Shown here piece by piece: positions 52,966 through 61,731 of a DNA stretch of 64,000 nucleotides. The DNA is taken from contig NZ_BCZQ01000014.1 in the NCBI RefSeq assembly GCF_001598815.1, positions 62,001 through 126,000 of the forward strand, given 5' to 3'. The DNA is from Sphingopyxis terrae subsp. terrae NBRC 15098. Lineage in GTDB: Bacteria; Pseudomonadota; Alphaproteobacteria; Sphingomonadales; Sphingomonadaceae. How positions within the stretch are numbered: the stretch's first letter is position 1; every line of letters starts with the position of its first letter. The notes below the pieces were generated by a model. The model was not told where the DNA came from, made no database searches, and was given only the letters and a program-made list of their open reading frames with translations. The position numbers were made by a program, and so were the translations under genes.

Positions 52966-55900
52966 CTAGCCCGCCTGCCGTGCGAGTTTCCCCAAACCTT
53001 TCGACAGTTGCAGTGCGCCGTTGAGCCGCGCGCCTGCGCTGACCCAGTCGCCGCTCACCGACAGCTTGTTGTCGGGGCGGATGCGCGCGCGGCCCTTCAG
53101 CCGCTCGACATAGGCGATCAGGCCGGGGACATTGGCGAACTGGTCGCCGTGGAAGCTGACGAGGGCGCCCTTGGTGCCGACGTCGAGCTTGGCGATGCCA
53201 GCCGCCCTCGCGTTCGCCTTGATCTCCATGAGCTGGATGAGGTTCGCGGTTTCGGGCGGCAGCGGGCCGAAGCGGTCGATCATCTCGGCCGCGAAACCGT
53301 CGAGCCCGGTACGGTCCTCGGCCTCGTTGAGGCGACGATAGAGCGCCATGCGTAGCGGCAGATCGGGCACATAATCTTCAGGGATAAGGATCGGCGCATC
53401 GACCGTGATAACGGGCGACAAGGCCTCGCGCGGCGGCGCGACGCCGGCACCTTCGGCCTTGGCGACGAGGATCGCCTCTTCGAGCATCGATTGATAGAGT
53501 TCGAAGCCGACCTCGCGAATATGTCCCGACTGTTCGTCGCCAACGAGATTGCCGGCGCCGCGAATGTCGAGGTCGTGACTCGCAAGCTGGAAGCCGGCCC
53601 CCAAGGTGTCGAGATCGCCGAGCAGCTTGAGCCGCTTTTCGGCGGTGTCGGTGATCGCGCCGCCCTCGGGCGTCGTGAGGTACGCGTAGGCGCGCGTCTT
53701 TGACCGGCCGACGCGGCCGCGGAGCTGGTAAAGCTGGGCAAGGCCGAAACGGTCGGCGCGGTGCACGATCAAGGTGTTGGCGCTCGGAATGTCGAGGCCG
53801 CTTTCGACGATCGTGGTCGATACGAGCACGTCATATTTGCGATCGTAGAAGGCGCTCATGCGCTCTTCGACTTCGCCGGGTGCCATCTGGCCGTGTGCGA
53901 CGACATATTTGATTTCGGGGACGCGGGTGCGCAGGAACTCCTCGATGTCGGGCAGATCCTTGATGCGCGGGGTGACGAAGAAGCTTTGGCCGCCGCGGTC
54001 ATGCTCGCGCAGCAGCGCTTCGCGGATCACCACCGGATCCCACGGCGCCACATAGGTGCGCACCGCCAGACGGTCGACCGGGGGCGTCTGGATGACGCTG
54101 AGTTCGCGCAGCCCCGACATCGCCATCTGCAAGGTACGCGGGATCGGCGTCGCCGTCAGCGTCAGCACATGGACGTCGGCCTTGAGCTGCTTCAGCCGTT
54201 CCTTGTGGACGACGCCGAAACGCTGTTCTTCGTCGACGATGACGAGGCCGAGATTTCGGAATTCCACCGATTTAGCGATCACCGCGTGGGTGCCTACTAC
54301 GATATCGATTTGCCCGCTGGCGAGGCCGTCGCGCGTTTTCTGCGCTTCGCCCGCGGGCACGAGACGCGACAGGCGGCCGATGTTGACCGGGAAGCCTTTG
54401 AAACGCTCGACGAAGTTCGTGTAATGCTGGCGCGCGAGCAAGGTCGTCGGCACGACCACCGCGACCTGCACCCCCGCCATCGCCGCGACGAAGGCGGCGC
54501 GGAGCGCAACCTCGGTCTTGCCGAAACCGACGTCGCCGCAGACGAGCCGGTCCATCGGGCGGCCCGATGCCATATCCTCCAGCACGTCGCCGATCGCGCG
54601 GTCTTGATCGTCGGTTTCCTGGTAGGGGAAACGGTCGGCGAAAGCGGGATAAGCGGCGTCCTGCGCCAGCACTTCGCCGGGGCGGAGCGCGCGCTGCGCC
54701 GCGGTCGCGAGCAGTTTGCCAGCGATTTCGCGGATGCGCTCTTTCATCCGCGCCTTGCGGCGCTGCCATGCCTCGCCGCCGAGCTTGTCGAGCGCAACCC
54801 CGTCGCTCTCGCCGCCGTAGCGCGAGAGGACGTCCAGATTTTCAACGGGGACGTAGAGCTTGTCGCCGCCCGCATAAGTGAGCGCGACGCAATCGTGCGG
54901 GCTTTTCCCGACCGGGATCGACGTCAGCCCTTCGTAGCGGCCGATGCCATGATCGAGGTGGACGACGAGATCGCCGACGCTGAGCGTCGCGAGTTCGGCG
55001 AGGAAGGCGTCGGCGCTTTTGCGGCGCTTTTGACGACGTACCAGCCTTTCGCCGAGAATATCCTGTTCGGTGAGCAGGCTGATCGCGTCGCTCGCGAAGC
55101 CGTGGTCGAGCGGAAGGACGACCATTGCGGTCGCGCCGCCGGCATCGGCCGAAGCGGTGCCGAGTGCTTCCTGCCAGCTGTCGGCGGAGGCAAGCGCGCT
55201 GACGCCATGGTCCCTGAGCAGCCCCGACAAGCGGTCGCGCGCGCCCGCCGAATAGCTGGCGATAATCGTCCGGCGGCCCTTGCGGCGTTCGTCCGACAGA
55301 TGGTCGGCGACCTTGTCATAGACGTTGAGGTCGGCCGCGCGCTCGGGCGTGAAATCGCGGGCGGCAAAGCTTTCGAGATCGATGACGCTCGGCGCGGGCG
55401 GGACATCGAAGGGGGAGACGACATGCACCGGCCGGTCGCGCTCGGCAGCCGCCCACTCGCTCGAGGTCAGATAGAGCGTGTCGGGGGCGAGCGGGCGATA
55501 GCTGCCCGCCTGCTCGCGCTCGGCGGCGACGCGGTTCGCATGATAGTCGATGATGGCATCGAAGCGCGTCTCCGCCGTCGCGTCGGTGCGGTGGCCGCGC
55601 AGCACCGGGGTTGCGGGGTCGATATGGTCGAACAGCGTCGCCAGCCGTTCCTCGAACAGCGGCAGCCAATGGTCCATCCCCGCCTGCCGCCGGCCCTCGC
55701 TGACCGCCTGATAGAGCGGATCGCCGGTTGCCTGCGCGCCGAACATCTCGCGGTAGCTCGACCGGAAGCGCTTGATCGTGTCCTGATCGAGCAGCGTTTC
55801 GGCCGCTGGAAGCAATTGCAGCGACTTGGCGGGGCCAAGACTGCGCTGGTCGGCGGGATCGAAGCGGCGAATGCTCTCGATCTCGTCGCCGAAGAAGTCG

Positions 55901-56460
55901 ACGCGCAGCCCCGCGTCCTCGCCGGCGGGGAAAAGGTCGACGAGGCTGCCGCGCACCGCGAATTCGCCCTGATCGGCGACGGTATCGACGCGGTTGAACC
56001 CGTTGGCGACGAGCAGTTCGGCAAGCGCGTCGCGATCGATCCGCTGCCCCGGTGCGAGCGTGGTCGCGAGCTGGCGGATGCGAAAGGGCGTGAGGGTGCG
56101 CTGGGTGATCGCGGCGACGGTGGTCAGGATCAGTTCGCCGCGCTTCGGCGGCGCCTGCAGCGCCGACAGCGTGGCGAGCCGGTCGGCGCTGACGCGCATC
56201 GACGGCCCGGCGCGGTCATAGGGCAGGCAGTCCCAGGCGGGAAAGCGATGGATGACAAGGTCGGGCGCAAAGAAAGGCGCGGCATCGGCGACCGCCTGCA
56301 TCGCGGTATCGTCGGTCGCGACATAGATGAGCCGCTTGTCGCTGGCGCGCGCCAGATCGGCGAGCAGCAGCGGCAGGAAGCCGTCCGCGGTGCGTGCGAG
56401 CGTCAGCGGTGCCGACGCCGACGCGATGGCGGCGAAAATGTCGGCGGAGGGACGGGTCAT
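52966..56460 (-). CDS. mfd: Transcription-repair coupling factor Mfd
   Basis: This 1164-residue protein is a full-length Mfd: UvrB-like N-terminal domain, RNA polymerase interaction domain, then a RecG-like helicase with Walker A GDVGFGKTE, DEEQRFG and TATPIPRTL, and a C-terminal TRCF domain. It removes stalled RNA polymerase and recruits UvrA. The start at 56458-56460 is the first after the SdhE stop and overlaps it by ATGA; longer readings are not native. It is divergent from the recG gene, with sdhE between. Confidence 0.95.
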   Translation of the reverse strand: MTRPSADIFAAIASASAPLTLARTADGFLPLLLADLARASDKRLIYVATDDTAMQAVADAAPFFAPDLVIHRFPAWDCLPYDRAGPSMRVSADRLATLSALQAPPKRGELILTTVAAITQRTLTPFRIRQLATTLAPGQRIDRDALAELLVANGFNRVDTVADQGEFAVRGSLVDLFPAGEDAGLRVDFFGDEIESIRRFDPADQRSLGPAKSLQLLPAAETLLDQDTIKRFRSSYREMFGAQATGDPLYQAVSEGRRQAGMDHWLPLFEERLATLFDHIDPATPVLRGHRTDATAETRFDAIIDYHANRVAAEREQAGSYRPLAPDTLYLTSSEWAAAERDRPVHVVSPFDVPPAPSVIDLESFAARDFTPERAADLNVYDKVADHLSDERRKGRRTIIASYSAGARDRLSGLLRDHGVSALASADSWQEALGTASADAGGATAMVVLPLDHGFASDAISLLTEQDILGERLVRRQKRRKSADAFLAELATLSVGDLVVHLDHGIGRYEGLTSIPVGKSPHDCVALTYAGGDKLYVPVENLDVLSRYGGESDGVALDKLGGEAWQRRKARMKERIREIAGKLLATAAQRALRPGEVLAQDAAYPAFADRFPYQETDDQDRAIGDVLEDMASGRPMDRLVCGDVGFGKTEVALRAAFVAAMAGVQVAVVVPTTLLARQHYTNFVERFKGFPVNIGRLSRLVPAGEAQKTRDGLASGQIDIVVGTHAVIAKSVEFRNLGLVIVDEEQRFGVVHKERLKQLKADVHVLTLTATPIPRTLQMAMSGLRELSVIQTPPVDRLAVRTYVAPWDPVVIREALLREHDRGGQSFFVTPRIKDLPDIEEFLRTRVPEIKYVVAHGQMAPGEVEERMSAFYDRKYDVLVSTTIVESGLDIPSANTLIVHRADRFGLAQLYQLRGRVGRSKTRAYAYLTTPEGGAITDTAEKRLKLLGDLDTLGAGFQLASHDLDIRGAGNLVGDEQSGHIREVGFELYQSMLEEAILVAKAEGAGVAPPREALSPVITVDAPILIPEDYVPDLPLRMALYRRLNEAEDRTGLDGFAAEMIDRFGPLPPETANLIQLMEIKANARAAGIAKLDVGTKGALVSFHGDQFANVPGLIAYVERLKGRARIRPDNKLSVSGDWVSAGARLNGALQLSKGLGKLARQAG

Positions 56461-56717
56461 GGCAGCGGAATATAGTCCAGCCGACGCATTGCAGCGATCA
56501 TCGCAGGCCGGTCGAGATGCGCGGGCGGGTGCCCGGTGCCGAGCGCCCACGCCATGATGTCGACGTCATCCTCTTCGACCACGGCTTCGAACCACGCGAT
56601 TTCCTCTTCGCCCCACGCCGCCGCATAGCGATCGAAGAAACCGCCGATCATATAATCGGCCTCACGCGTGCCGCGGTGCCAGGCGCGGAATTTCAGGCGT
56701 TTGAGGCGGTCTTGCAT
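56457..56717 (-). CDS. sdhE: FAD assembly factor SdhE
   Basis: This 86-residue protein has the SdhE/Sdh5 signature RGTREAD (RGxxE, about residues 16-22) and the normal length of the family. It helps attach FAD to the succinate dehydrogenase flavoprotein. Upstream in-frame sequence is repeat DNA, so the start at 56715-56717 is preferred. Its stop overlaps the mfd start by ATGA, so the pair is coupled, as in other sphingomonads. Confidence 0.92.
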   Translation of the reverse strand: MQDRLKRLKFRAWHRGTREADYMIGGFFDRYAAAWGEEEIAWFEAVVEEDDVDIMAWALGTGHPPAHLDRPAMIAAMRRLDYIPLP

Positions 56718-56754
56718 GGCGGGCCTTTTTGAGCGGGTATGAACATCGTCCCGT

Positions 56755-56838
56755 TCCGTTCGTGTCGAGCGAAGTCGAGACACCCTTCGGCCTTGCGCTG
56801 CACCGACGGGCATCTCGACTTCGCTCGATGCGAACGGA
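56755..56838. repeat. Long imperfect inverted repeat (REP-like element)
   Basis: The left arm (56755-56782, TCCGTTCG..TCGAGCGAAGTCGAGA) and the right arm (56810-56838) are inverse copies, differing at paired positions that keep the stem. It lies between divergent sdhE and recG. The core TCGAGCGAAGTCGAGA is a known type of intergenic repeat in sphingomonads. Confidence 0.75.
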
Positions 56839-56888
56839 GATGAAGGGCTGGGCAAAACGAAGGGTTCGAGGCTAGACACGCCCTAGCC

Positions 56889-58955
56889 ATGCGACCCGAA
56901 ATCCTCAACCCGCTCTTTGCTGCGCTGACCGACCTCAAGGGTGTCGGTCCGCAGCTTGCCAAGCCGCTGGCGCGCCTGGGGCTGGAGCGCGTCGTCGATG
57001 TGCTGTTCCATCTCCCGACCGGGCTCATCTCGCGCGTGCCCGTCGACCGGCTCGATCAGGCGCAGGCGGGGCAGACGATCATCGTCGACCTTACCGCGCA
57101 GGATTACCGCCCCGGCCGATCGCCGCGCGCGCCCTTCGGGGTCGAGGCGTTCGACGCGGCGGGCGACCATGTGCGGCTGGTCTATTTCGGGCGCACGTCG
57201 GGTCTGGCGCGCAAGCTGTTCCCCCTGGGGGAGACGCGCCGGGTGTCGGGGCGGCTCGATCTTTATGGCGATATGCGCCAGATCGTGCACCCCGACCATG
57301 TCGCCGAACCGGGAGACGAGGCCGGGATTGCGGAACATGAGCCGGTCTATCCGCTGACCGAAGGGCTGACCAATGCGCGGCTGTCGCAGCTGGCGGCGGT
57401 GGCGCTCGAGCGGCGACCCGATCTTGCCGAATGGATCGACGCGCCGCTGCTGGCGAGCCGCAACTGGCCGGCGTGGCGCGATGCGATGGAGCGCGCCCAC
57501 GCCAGCCCGCGCGACGAAGCGGCACGCGACCGGCTCGCCTACGACGAGATATTCGCCAGTCAGGTCGCGCTGATGCTGATCCGGCAGGGATTGCGCAATC
57601 GGCGGGGGAGGGCGGTGCGCGGAGACGGGCGGCTGGTCGATGCGCTGCGGCTGCCGTTTGGCCTGACCGGCGCGCAGGAGCGCGTCGGGCGCGAGATTGC
57701 CGGCGACATGGCGCAGGACACGCCGATGCTGCGCATGCTGCAGGGCGATGTCGGATCGGGCAAGACGCTTGTCGCGCTGCGCGCGATGCTGGCGGCGGTG
57801 GAAGCGGGAACGCAGGCGGCGCTGCTCGCGCCGACCGAGATTCTGGCCCGCCAGCATTATGCGACCTTGCAATCGATGCTCGCCGGGCTCCCCGTCAATC
57901 TCGCCATCCTGACCGGCCGCGACAAGGGACGGGCGCGCGAATCGACGCTGATGGGGCTTGCCGACGGCAGCATCGACATATTGGTCGGAACGCATGCGAT
58001 CTTTCAAGACGCGGTAAGCTACCGCGACCTCTCGCTCGTCGTGGTCGACGAACAGCATCGTTTCGGCGTGGCCCAGCGGCTGATGCTGACGAACAAGGCG
58101 GCGCGCCCGCCGCATCTGCTGGTGATGACCGCCACGCCGATCCCTCGCACGCTGCTGCTCGCCAACCATGGCGAGATGGACGTGTCGCGGCTCGACGAAA
58201 TGCCGCCCGGGCGGACGCCCGTCGATACGCGCGTCGTGTCGGTCGACCGGCTCGACGAAGTGATCGACGGCCTGGCCCGGCATCTGGCGAGCGGCGCGCA
58301 GGCCTATTGGGTGTGCCCGCTGGTGGCCGAGAGCGAGGCGAGCGAACTGGCCGCGGCCGAAGATCGCGCCGCGCTGCTCCGCGCCCGTTTCGGCGAGGCG
58401 CGCGTCGGGCTGGTCCATGGCCGCATGAAAGGGCCGGACAAGGATGACGTCATGGCGCGGTTCGAAGCGGGCGAGATCGGCGTCCTCGTCGCGACGACGG
58501 TGATCGAGGTCGGGGTCAATGTCCCCGCCGCCAGCCTGATGATCGTCGAGCATGCCGACCGCTTCGGGCTGGCCCAGCTCCACCAGCTCCGCGGCCGCGT
58601 CGGACGCGGCACGGCGAAGTCGGTGTGCCTGCTGCTGCGATCGCAGACTCTGTCCGAAACGGCGCGCGAGCGGCTCGCGTTGATGCGCGACACGAACGAT
58701 GGCTTCGTGATCGCCGAAAAGGATCTGGAACTGCGCGGCGGCGGCGAATTGCTGGGGCTCAAGCAGTCGGGCGACGCCGACTATCGGCTGGCGACGCCCG
58801 AGCAGCTCGTCCGCCTGTTGCCGGTGGCGCATGACGATGCGCGGCTGTTCGTCGAACGCGACGGCGGGATGGAAGGCGCGCGCGGCGAAGCGGTGCGGCT
58901 TTGCCTGTATCTGTTCGAGCGCGATGCGGCGGTGCCGCTGCTGCGGAGTGGGTGA
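56889..58955 (+). CDS. recG: ATP-dependent DNA helicase RecG
   Basis: This 688-residue protein has an N-terminal wedge domain (LKGVGPQLAKPLARLGL) and helicase motifs GDVGSGKT, DEQHRFG, TATPIPRTL and VGRGTAKS, normal for RecG. It remodels stalled replication forks and Holliday junctions. The start at 56889 is in the divergent region with sdhE. It is followed by a REP-like hairpin element at 58961. Confidence 0.95.
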   Translation: MRPEILNPLFAALTDLKGVGPQLAKPLARLGLERVVDVLFHLPTGLISRVPVDRLDQAQAGQTIIVDLTAQDYRPGRSPRAPFGVEAFDAAGDHVRLVYFGRTSGLARKLFPLGETRRVSGRLDLYGDMRQIVHPDHVAEPGDEAGIAEHEPVYPLTEGLTNARLSQLAAVALERRPDLAEWIDAPLLASRNWPAWRDAMERAHASPRDEAARDRLAYDEIFASQVALMLIRQGLRNRRGRAVRGDGRLVDALRLPFGLTGAQERVGREIAGDMAQDTPMLRMLQGDVGSGKTLVALRAMLAAVEAGTQAALLAPTEILARQHYATLQSMLAGLPVNLAILTGRDKGRARESTLMGLADGSIDILVGTHAIFQDAVSYRDLSLVVVDEQHRFGVAQRLMLTNKAARPPHLLVMTATPIPRTLLLANHGEMDVSRLDEMPPGRTPVDTRVVSVDRLDEVIDGLARHLASGAQAYWVCPLVAESEASELAAAEDRAALLRARFGEARVGLVHGRMKGPDKDDVMARFEAGEIGVLVATTVIEVGVNVPAASLMIVEHADRFGLAQLHQLRGRVGRGTAKSVCLLLRSQTLSETARERLALMRDTNDGFVIAEKDLELRGGGELLGLKQSGDADYRLATPEQLVRLLPVAHDDARLFVERDGGMEGARGEAVRLCLYLFERDAAVPLLRSG

Positions 58956-58960
58956 TTTTT

Positions 58961-59075
58961 CCCCTCCCGCTTGCGGGAGGGGCCGGGGGTGGGTCGCCAC
59001 GGCGCGGTATCCCACCCCGCTGCGGCTAGCGAACAAGTTCGCAAGCCTCGCTGCCCCTCCCGCAAGCGGGAGGGG
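58961..59075. repeat. Compound hairpin repeat element
   Basis: Two perfect 10-bp hairpins, CCCCTCCCGC-TT-GCGGGAGGGG (58961-58982) and the equivalent with AA in the centre (59054-59075), flank inner GGGGTGGG / CCCACCCC copies, so the whole element is also inverted. It sits between convergent recG and the PilZ gene. Confidence 0.75.
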
Positions 59076-59102
59076 GCATCAGCGCGAGCCTTGAATGCTT
59101 GA

Positions 59103-59444
59103 TTAGTTTACGTCGCCGCGGGCGCCCATGGCGCGGATCATCGGCAGATAATCTTCGGCGGTGATCGATTTTTCGAACTGCACACCGGTCTTGCCGCCGA
59201 GGGACCAGACGACCTTTGCCGCCGTGCGGCCGATGATGGGCATGCGGAACACGACCAGATCGCCTGGCTCCAGCCCGCGCTCGTAGCGCATCAGCAAGCC
59301 GTCGGCGCTGATGTTGACGCAGGTGCACATTTCCTGCCGCCCGTCGGGCAGCACGAAGGGCAGGCGACAATAAACGTCGCTGCGCGGAGCAATTCGCTGG
59401 TCGAGCCCGACATAGTGGGCTTTGCTCGTGTCAATCTTACGCAT
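59103..59444 (-). CDS. PilZ-domain protein
   Basis: This 113-residue protein has the c-di-GMP-binding PilZ signature: RxxxR (RIAPR, about residues 17-21) and NxSxxG (NISADG, about 44-49). It is a single-domain PilZ protein, likely a cytoplasmic c-di-GMP receptor that controls motility, adhesion or polysaccharide. A c-di-GMP phosphodiesterase gene is also in the window (51750). No operon partner is evident. Confidence 0.9.
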   Translation of the reverse strand: MRKIDTSKAHYVGLDQRIAPRSDVYCRLPFVLPDGRQEMCTCVNISADGLLMRYERGLEPGDLVVFRMPIIGRTAAKVVWSLGGKTGVQFEKSITAEDYLPMIRAMGARGDVN

Positions 59445-59520
59445 ACGTCCCGGACCTTTGTGGTTTGCCGGAGAAGATCATCGCGATTGCTGAAGAATCC
59501 GTAAACGCTTTTTTGCGGAT

Positions 59521-60747
59521 TCAGCGCGTGACGAGCCCGTGCTTCTTTGCCCCCAGGCTGACCGGCACATCGTTTTCGCCGGGCACGACCAGATAGTGGG
59601 GGTCGCGGATCACCGTGCCATCGACCTTTACCGCCCCCTCGTCGAGCTTGCGGCGCGCCTCCTTGTTCGACGCCGCAAAGCCCATTTCGCGCAGCGCGTT
59701 CAGGATGCCGATACCCTCGGCCGGCGCCGCGACGCGTGGCAGGTCACCGCCGATGTGGCCTTTTTCAAAGGTTTGCGTCGCGGTTTCCGCCGCCGCCTTC
59801 GCGGCATCGGCGCCGCGGCACAGCGCGGTCGCTTCATTGGCGAGGATCTTTTTCGCTTCGTTGATCTCGGCGCCTTCGAGCGCTTCGAGCCGCGCGATCT
59901 CGGCAAGCGGAAGGTCGGTGAACAGCTTCAGGAAGCGGCCGACGTCACGGTCGTCGCAGTTGCGCCAATATTGCCAATAGTCAAAATGGGACAGTTGATC
60001 GGCATTTAACCAGACGGCGCCGGCGGCAGTTTTGCCCATTTTGGCCCCCGCAGCGGTCGTCAGCAGCGGAGTCGTCAGCCCGAAGAGTTCGGCGCCGTCC
60101 ATGCGGCGACCGAGCTCCATGCCGTTGACGATATTGCCCCACTGGTCCGATCCGCCCATCTGGAGCCGCACGTCCATCGCCTTCGACAGATGGCGGAAGT
60201 CGTAACCCTGAAGGATCATGTAGTTGAATTCGAGGAAGGTCATCGGCTGTTCGCGTTCGAGCCGCAGCTTGACCGAATCGAAGGTCAGCATGCGGTTGAT
60301 CGTGAAGTGGGTGCCGACTTCCTGAAGCAGTTCGATATAGCCGAGCTTGCCCAGCCAGTCCTGATTGTCGACCATCACCGCGTCGGTCGGCCCGTCGCCG
60401 AAGATCAGAAAGGGTTCGAAGATCGTACGGATCGACGCGATGTTCGCAGCGATCGTTTCGTCCGATAGCATCTTGCGGCTCTCGTCGCGGCCCGTGGGAT
60501 CGCCGATCCGCGTCGTCCCGCCACCCATCAGCACGATCGGCTTGTGCCCCGTCTGTTGCAGGCGGCGCAGCATCATGATCTGGACGAGGCTGCCGACATG
60601 CAGGCTGGGCGCGGTCGCGTCGAAGCCGATATATCCCGGGACGACCTGTTTGGCGGCAAGCGCATCGAGCCCTTCCGCGTCGGTCATCTGATGGATATAG
60701 CCTCGCTCGTCGAGCAGGCGCAGCAGGTCGGATTTATAGTTCGTCAT
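59521..60747 (-). CDS. tyrS: Tyrosyl-tRNA synthetase
   Basis: This 408-residue enzyme has the HIGH-like motif HVGSLVQ, the KMSKS-like motif KMGKTAAG and a C-terminal S4-like RNA-binding domain ([16 protein letters not shown]). It charges tRNA-Tyr with tyrosine. The start at 60745-60747 gives [20 protein letters not shown], the normal family start; longer in-frame starts run into promoter DNA. Confidence 0.95.
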   Translation of the reverse strand: MTNYKSDLLRLLDERGYIHQMTDAEGLDALAAKQVVPGYIGFDATAPSLHVGSLVQIMMLRRLQQTGHKPIVLMGGGTTRIGDPTGRDESRKMLSDETIAANIASIRTIFEPFLIFGDGPTDAVMVDNQDWLGKLGYIELLQEVGTHFTINRMLTFDSVKLRLEREQPMTFLEFNYMILQGYDFRHLSKAMDVRLQMGGSDQWGNIVNGMELGRRMDGAELFGLTTPLLTTAAGAKMGKTAAGAVWLNADQLSHFDYWQYWRNCDDRDVGRFLKLFTDLPLAEIARLEALEGAEINEAKKILANEATALCRGADAAKAAAETATQTFEKGHIGGDLPRVAAPAEGIGILNALREMGFAASNKEARRKLDEGAVKVDGTVIRDPHYLVVPGENDVPVSLGAKKHGLVTR

Positions 60748-60797
60748 GGCGGGCGGGCGCATAGCATGCGTCCTATCCGATGAAAACAACCCAAACC

Positions 60798-60823
60798 CGT
60801 TCGCCCTGAGCTTGTCGAAGGGC
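60798..60823. repeat. Short intergenic repeat, copy 1
   Basis: CCGTTCGCCCTGAGCTTGTC and the following GAAGGGC match a well-known sphingomonad intergenic repeat. It is inverted relative to the copy at 61128-61153 and lies between the tyrS and GIY-YIG genes. Confidence 0.75.
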
Positions 60824-60846
60824 CGCCCTTCCTTCTACATCGGGCA

Positions 60847-61164
60847 ATGCGCTTTTGGACCTATATGTTGCACTGTCGAGGCGGCGCTTTCTATACCGGC
60901 CACACGGATGATCTGGAACGGAGGATGGCGCAGCATGCATCGGGCGCGGTAGCTGGATTTACTTCCGACAAATTGCCGGTTGCGCTCGTGTGGAGCCAGG
61001 ACTTCTCGACACGGATGGAGGCGTTGGAGGCCGAGCGTCGCATAAAAGGGTGGAGCAGAGCGAAGAAAATGGCACTCATTCGTGGCGACTGGCTGCAAAT
61101 TTCGCGGTTGGCGAGAGGAAAGAACGGTCCTTCGACAAGCTCAGGACGAACGGGAGAGGACTGA
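60847..61164 (+). CDS. GIY-YIG family protein (UPF0213 type)
   Basis: This 105-residue protein has the GIY-YIG pattern: WTYMLHC, AFYTGHTDDLERRM, and the EALEAERRIKGW segment with the conserved Glu. Small GIY-YIG proteins are possible nucleases but their substrates are not settled. The last 12 or so residues ([12 protein letters not shown]) are encoded by a copy of an intergenic repeat, so the gene has probably been extended by it. A DOMON-like gene starts at 61165, directly after its stop codon. Confidence 0.85.
   Translation: MRFWTYMLHCRGGAFYTGHTDDLERRMAQHASGAVAGFTSDKLPVALVWSQDFSTRMEALEAERRIKGWSRAKKMALIRGDWLQISRLARGKNGPSTSSGRTGED
61128..61153. repeat. Short intergenic repeat, copy 2
   Basis: TCCTTCGACAAGCTCAGGAC and following GAACGG are the inverse of the copy at 60798-60823. 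It overlaps the 3' end of the GIY-YIG coding region. Confidence 0.75.
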
Positions 61165-61731
61165 ATGGCGGTGCAGTCCGGTGAACGGCGTCACTTGATC
61201 TGTCACCCCGGGACGCCCGCGAAGGCGGTGCGGGCGGTGTGGGCGGAGGTGGCGCTGTCGTTCGAAGACGGTTTTTCGCTGCGCTTCGGGGTCGAGGGCG
61301 ATATCGGCGCCTTGGTGCTGCCGCCCTGCGAAGGCCAGCTCGTCATCGCCGACACGGCGACCGACGGACTGTGGCAGAGCAGCTGCTTCGAGGCGTTTCT
61401 GACCGAAGAGGGACAGCCCGACTATACCGAGTTCAACTATGCGCCCGATGGCCGTTGGGCCTGTTATCAATTCGACGACTATCGCTCGCTCTTGAAAAGC
61501 GACGATCTGGCGCCGTGGGACATGACGTGCGAGCGCGGCGCCGCGCTCTATATCCTGCGTATCGAACCGGGCATCTATCCCGACCGCGGCAGCAGGCTCG
61601 CGCTGTCCGCGGTGATCGAGGAGCTGGACGGCACCAAAAGCTATTGGGCGCTGCGGCACCCGCCCGGCAAGCCCGACTTCCATCATCCCGATTGCTTTCA
61701 ACTGACGCTTGGGGCACCCGGCGCAGCATGA
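61165..61731 (+). CDS. DOMON-like domain protein
   Basis: This 188-residue protein resembles DOMON-like (CBM9-like) domain proteins of sphingomonads: WQSSCFEAFLTEEGQPDYTE, FNYAPDGRWACYQFDDYR and a C-terminal HPPGKPDFHHPDCF. The role is unknown. It has no signal peptide. The start follows the GIY-YIG stop directly and the end overlaps the next gene by ATGA (61728-61731), so it is coupled with the DUF1343 protein. Confidence 0.8.
   Translation: MAVQSGERRHLICHPGTPAKAVRAVWAEVALSFEDGFSLRFGVEGDIGALVLPPCEGQLVIADTATDGLWQSSCFEAFLTEEGQPDYTEFNYAPDGRWACYQFDDYRSLLKSDDLAPWDMTCERGAALYILRIEPGIYPDRGSRLALSAVIEELDGTKSYWALRHPPGKPDFHHPDCFQLTLGAPGAA

Noticed and set aside
53761..56475. 904-codon open frame on the plus strand
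   Set aside because: It is antisense of mfd, a typical shadow frame in GC-rich DNA with Arg/Asp/Gly-rich product and no family likeness.
56883..59036. 717-codon open frame on the minus strand
   Set aside because: It is antisense of recG with a His/Arg/Gln-rich product and no domain.
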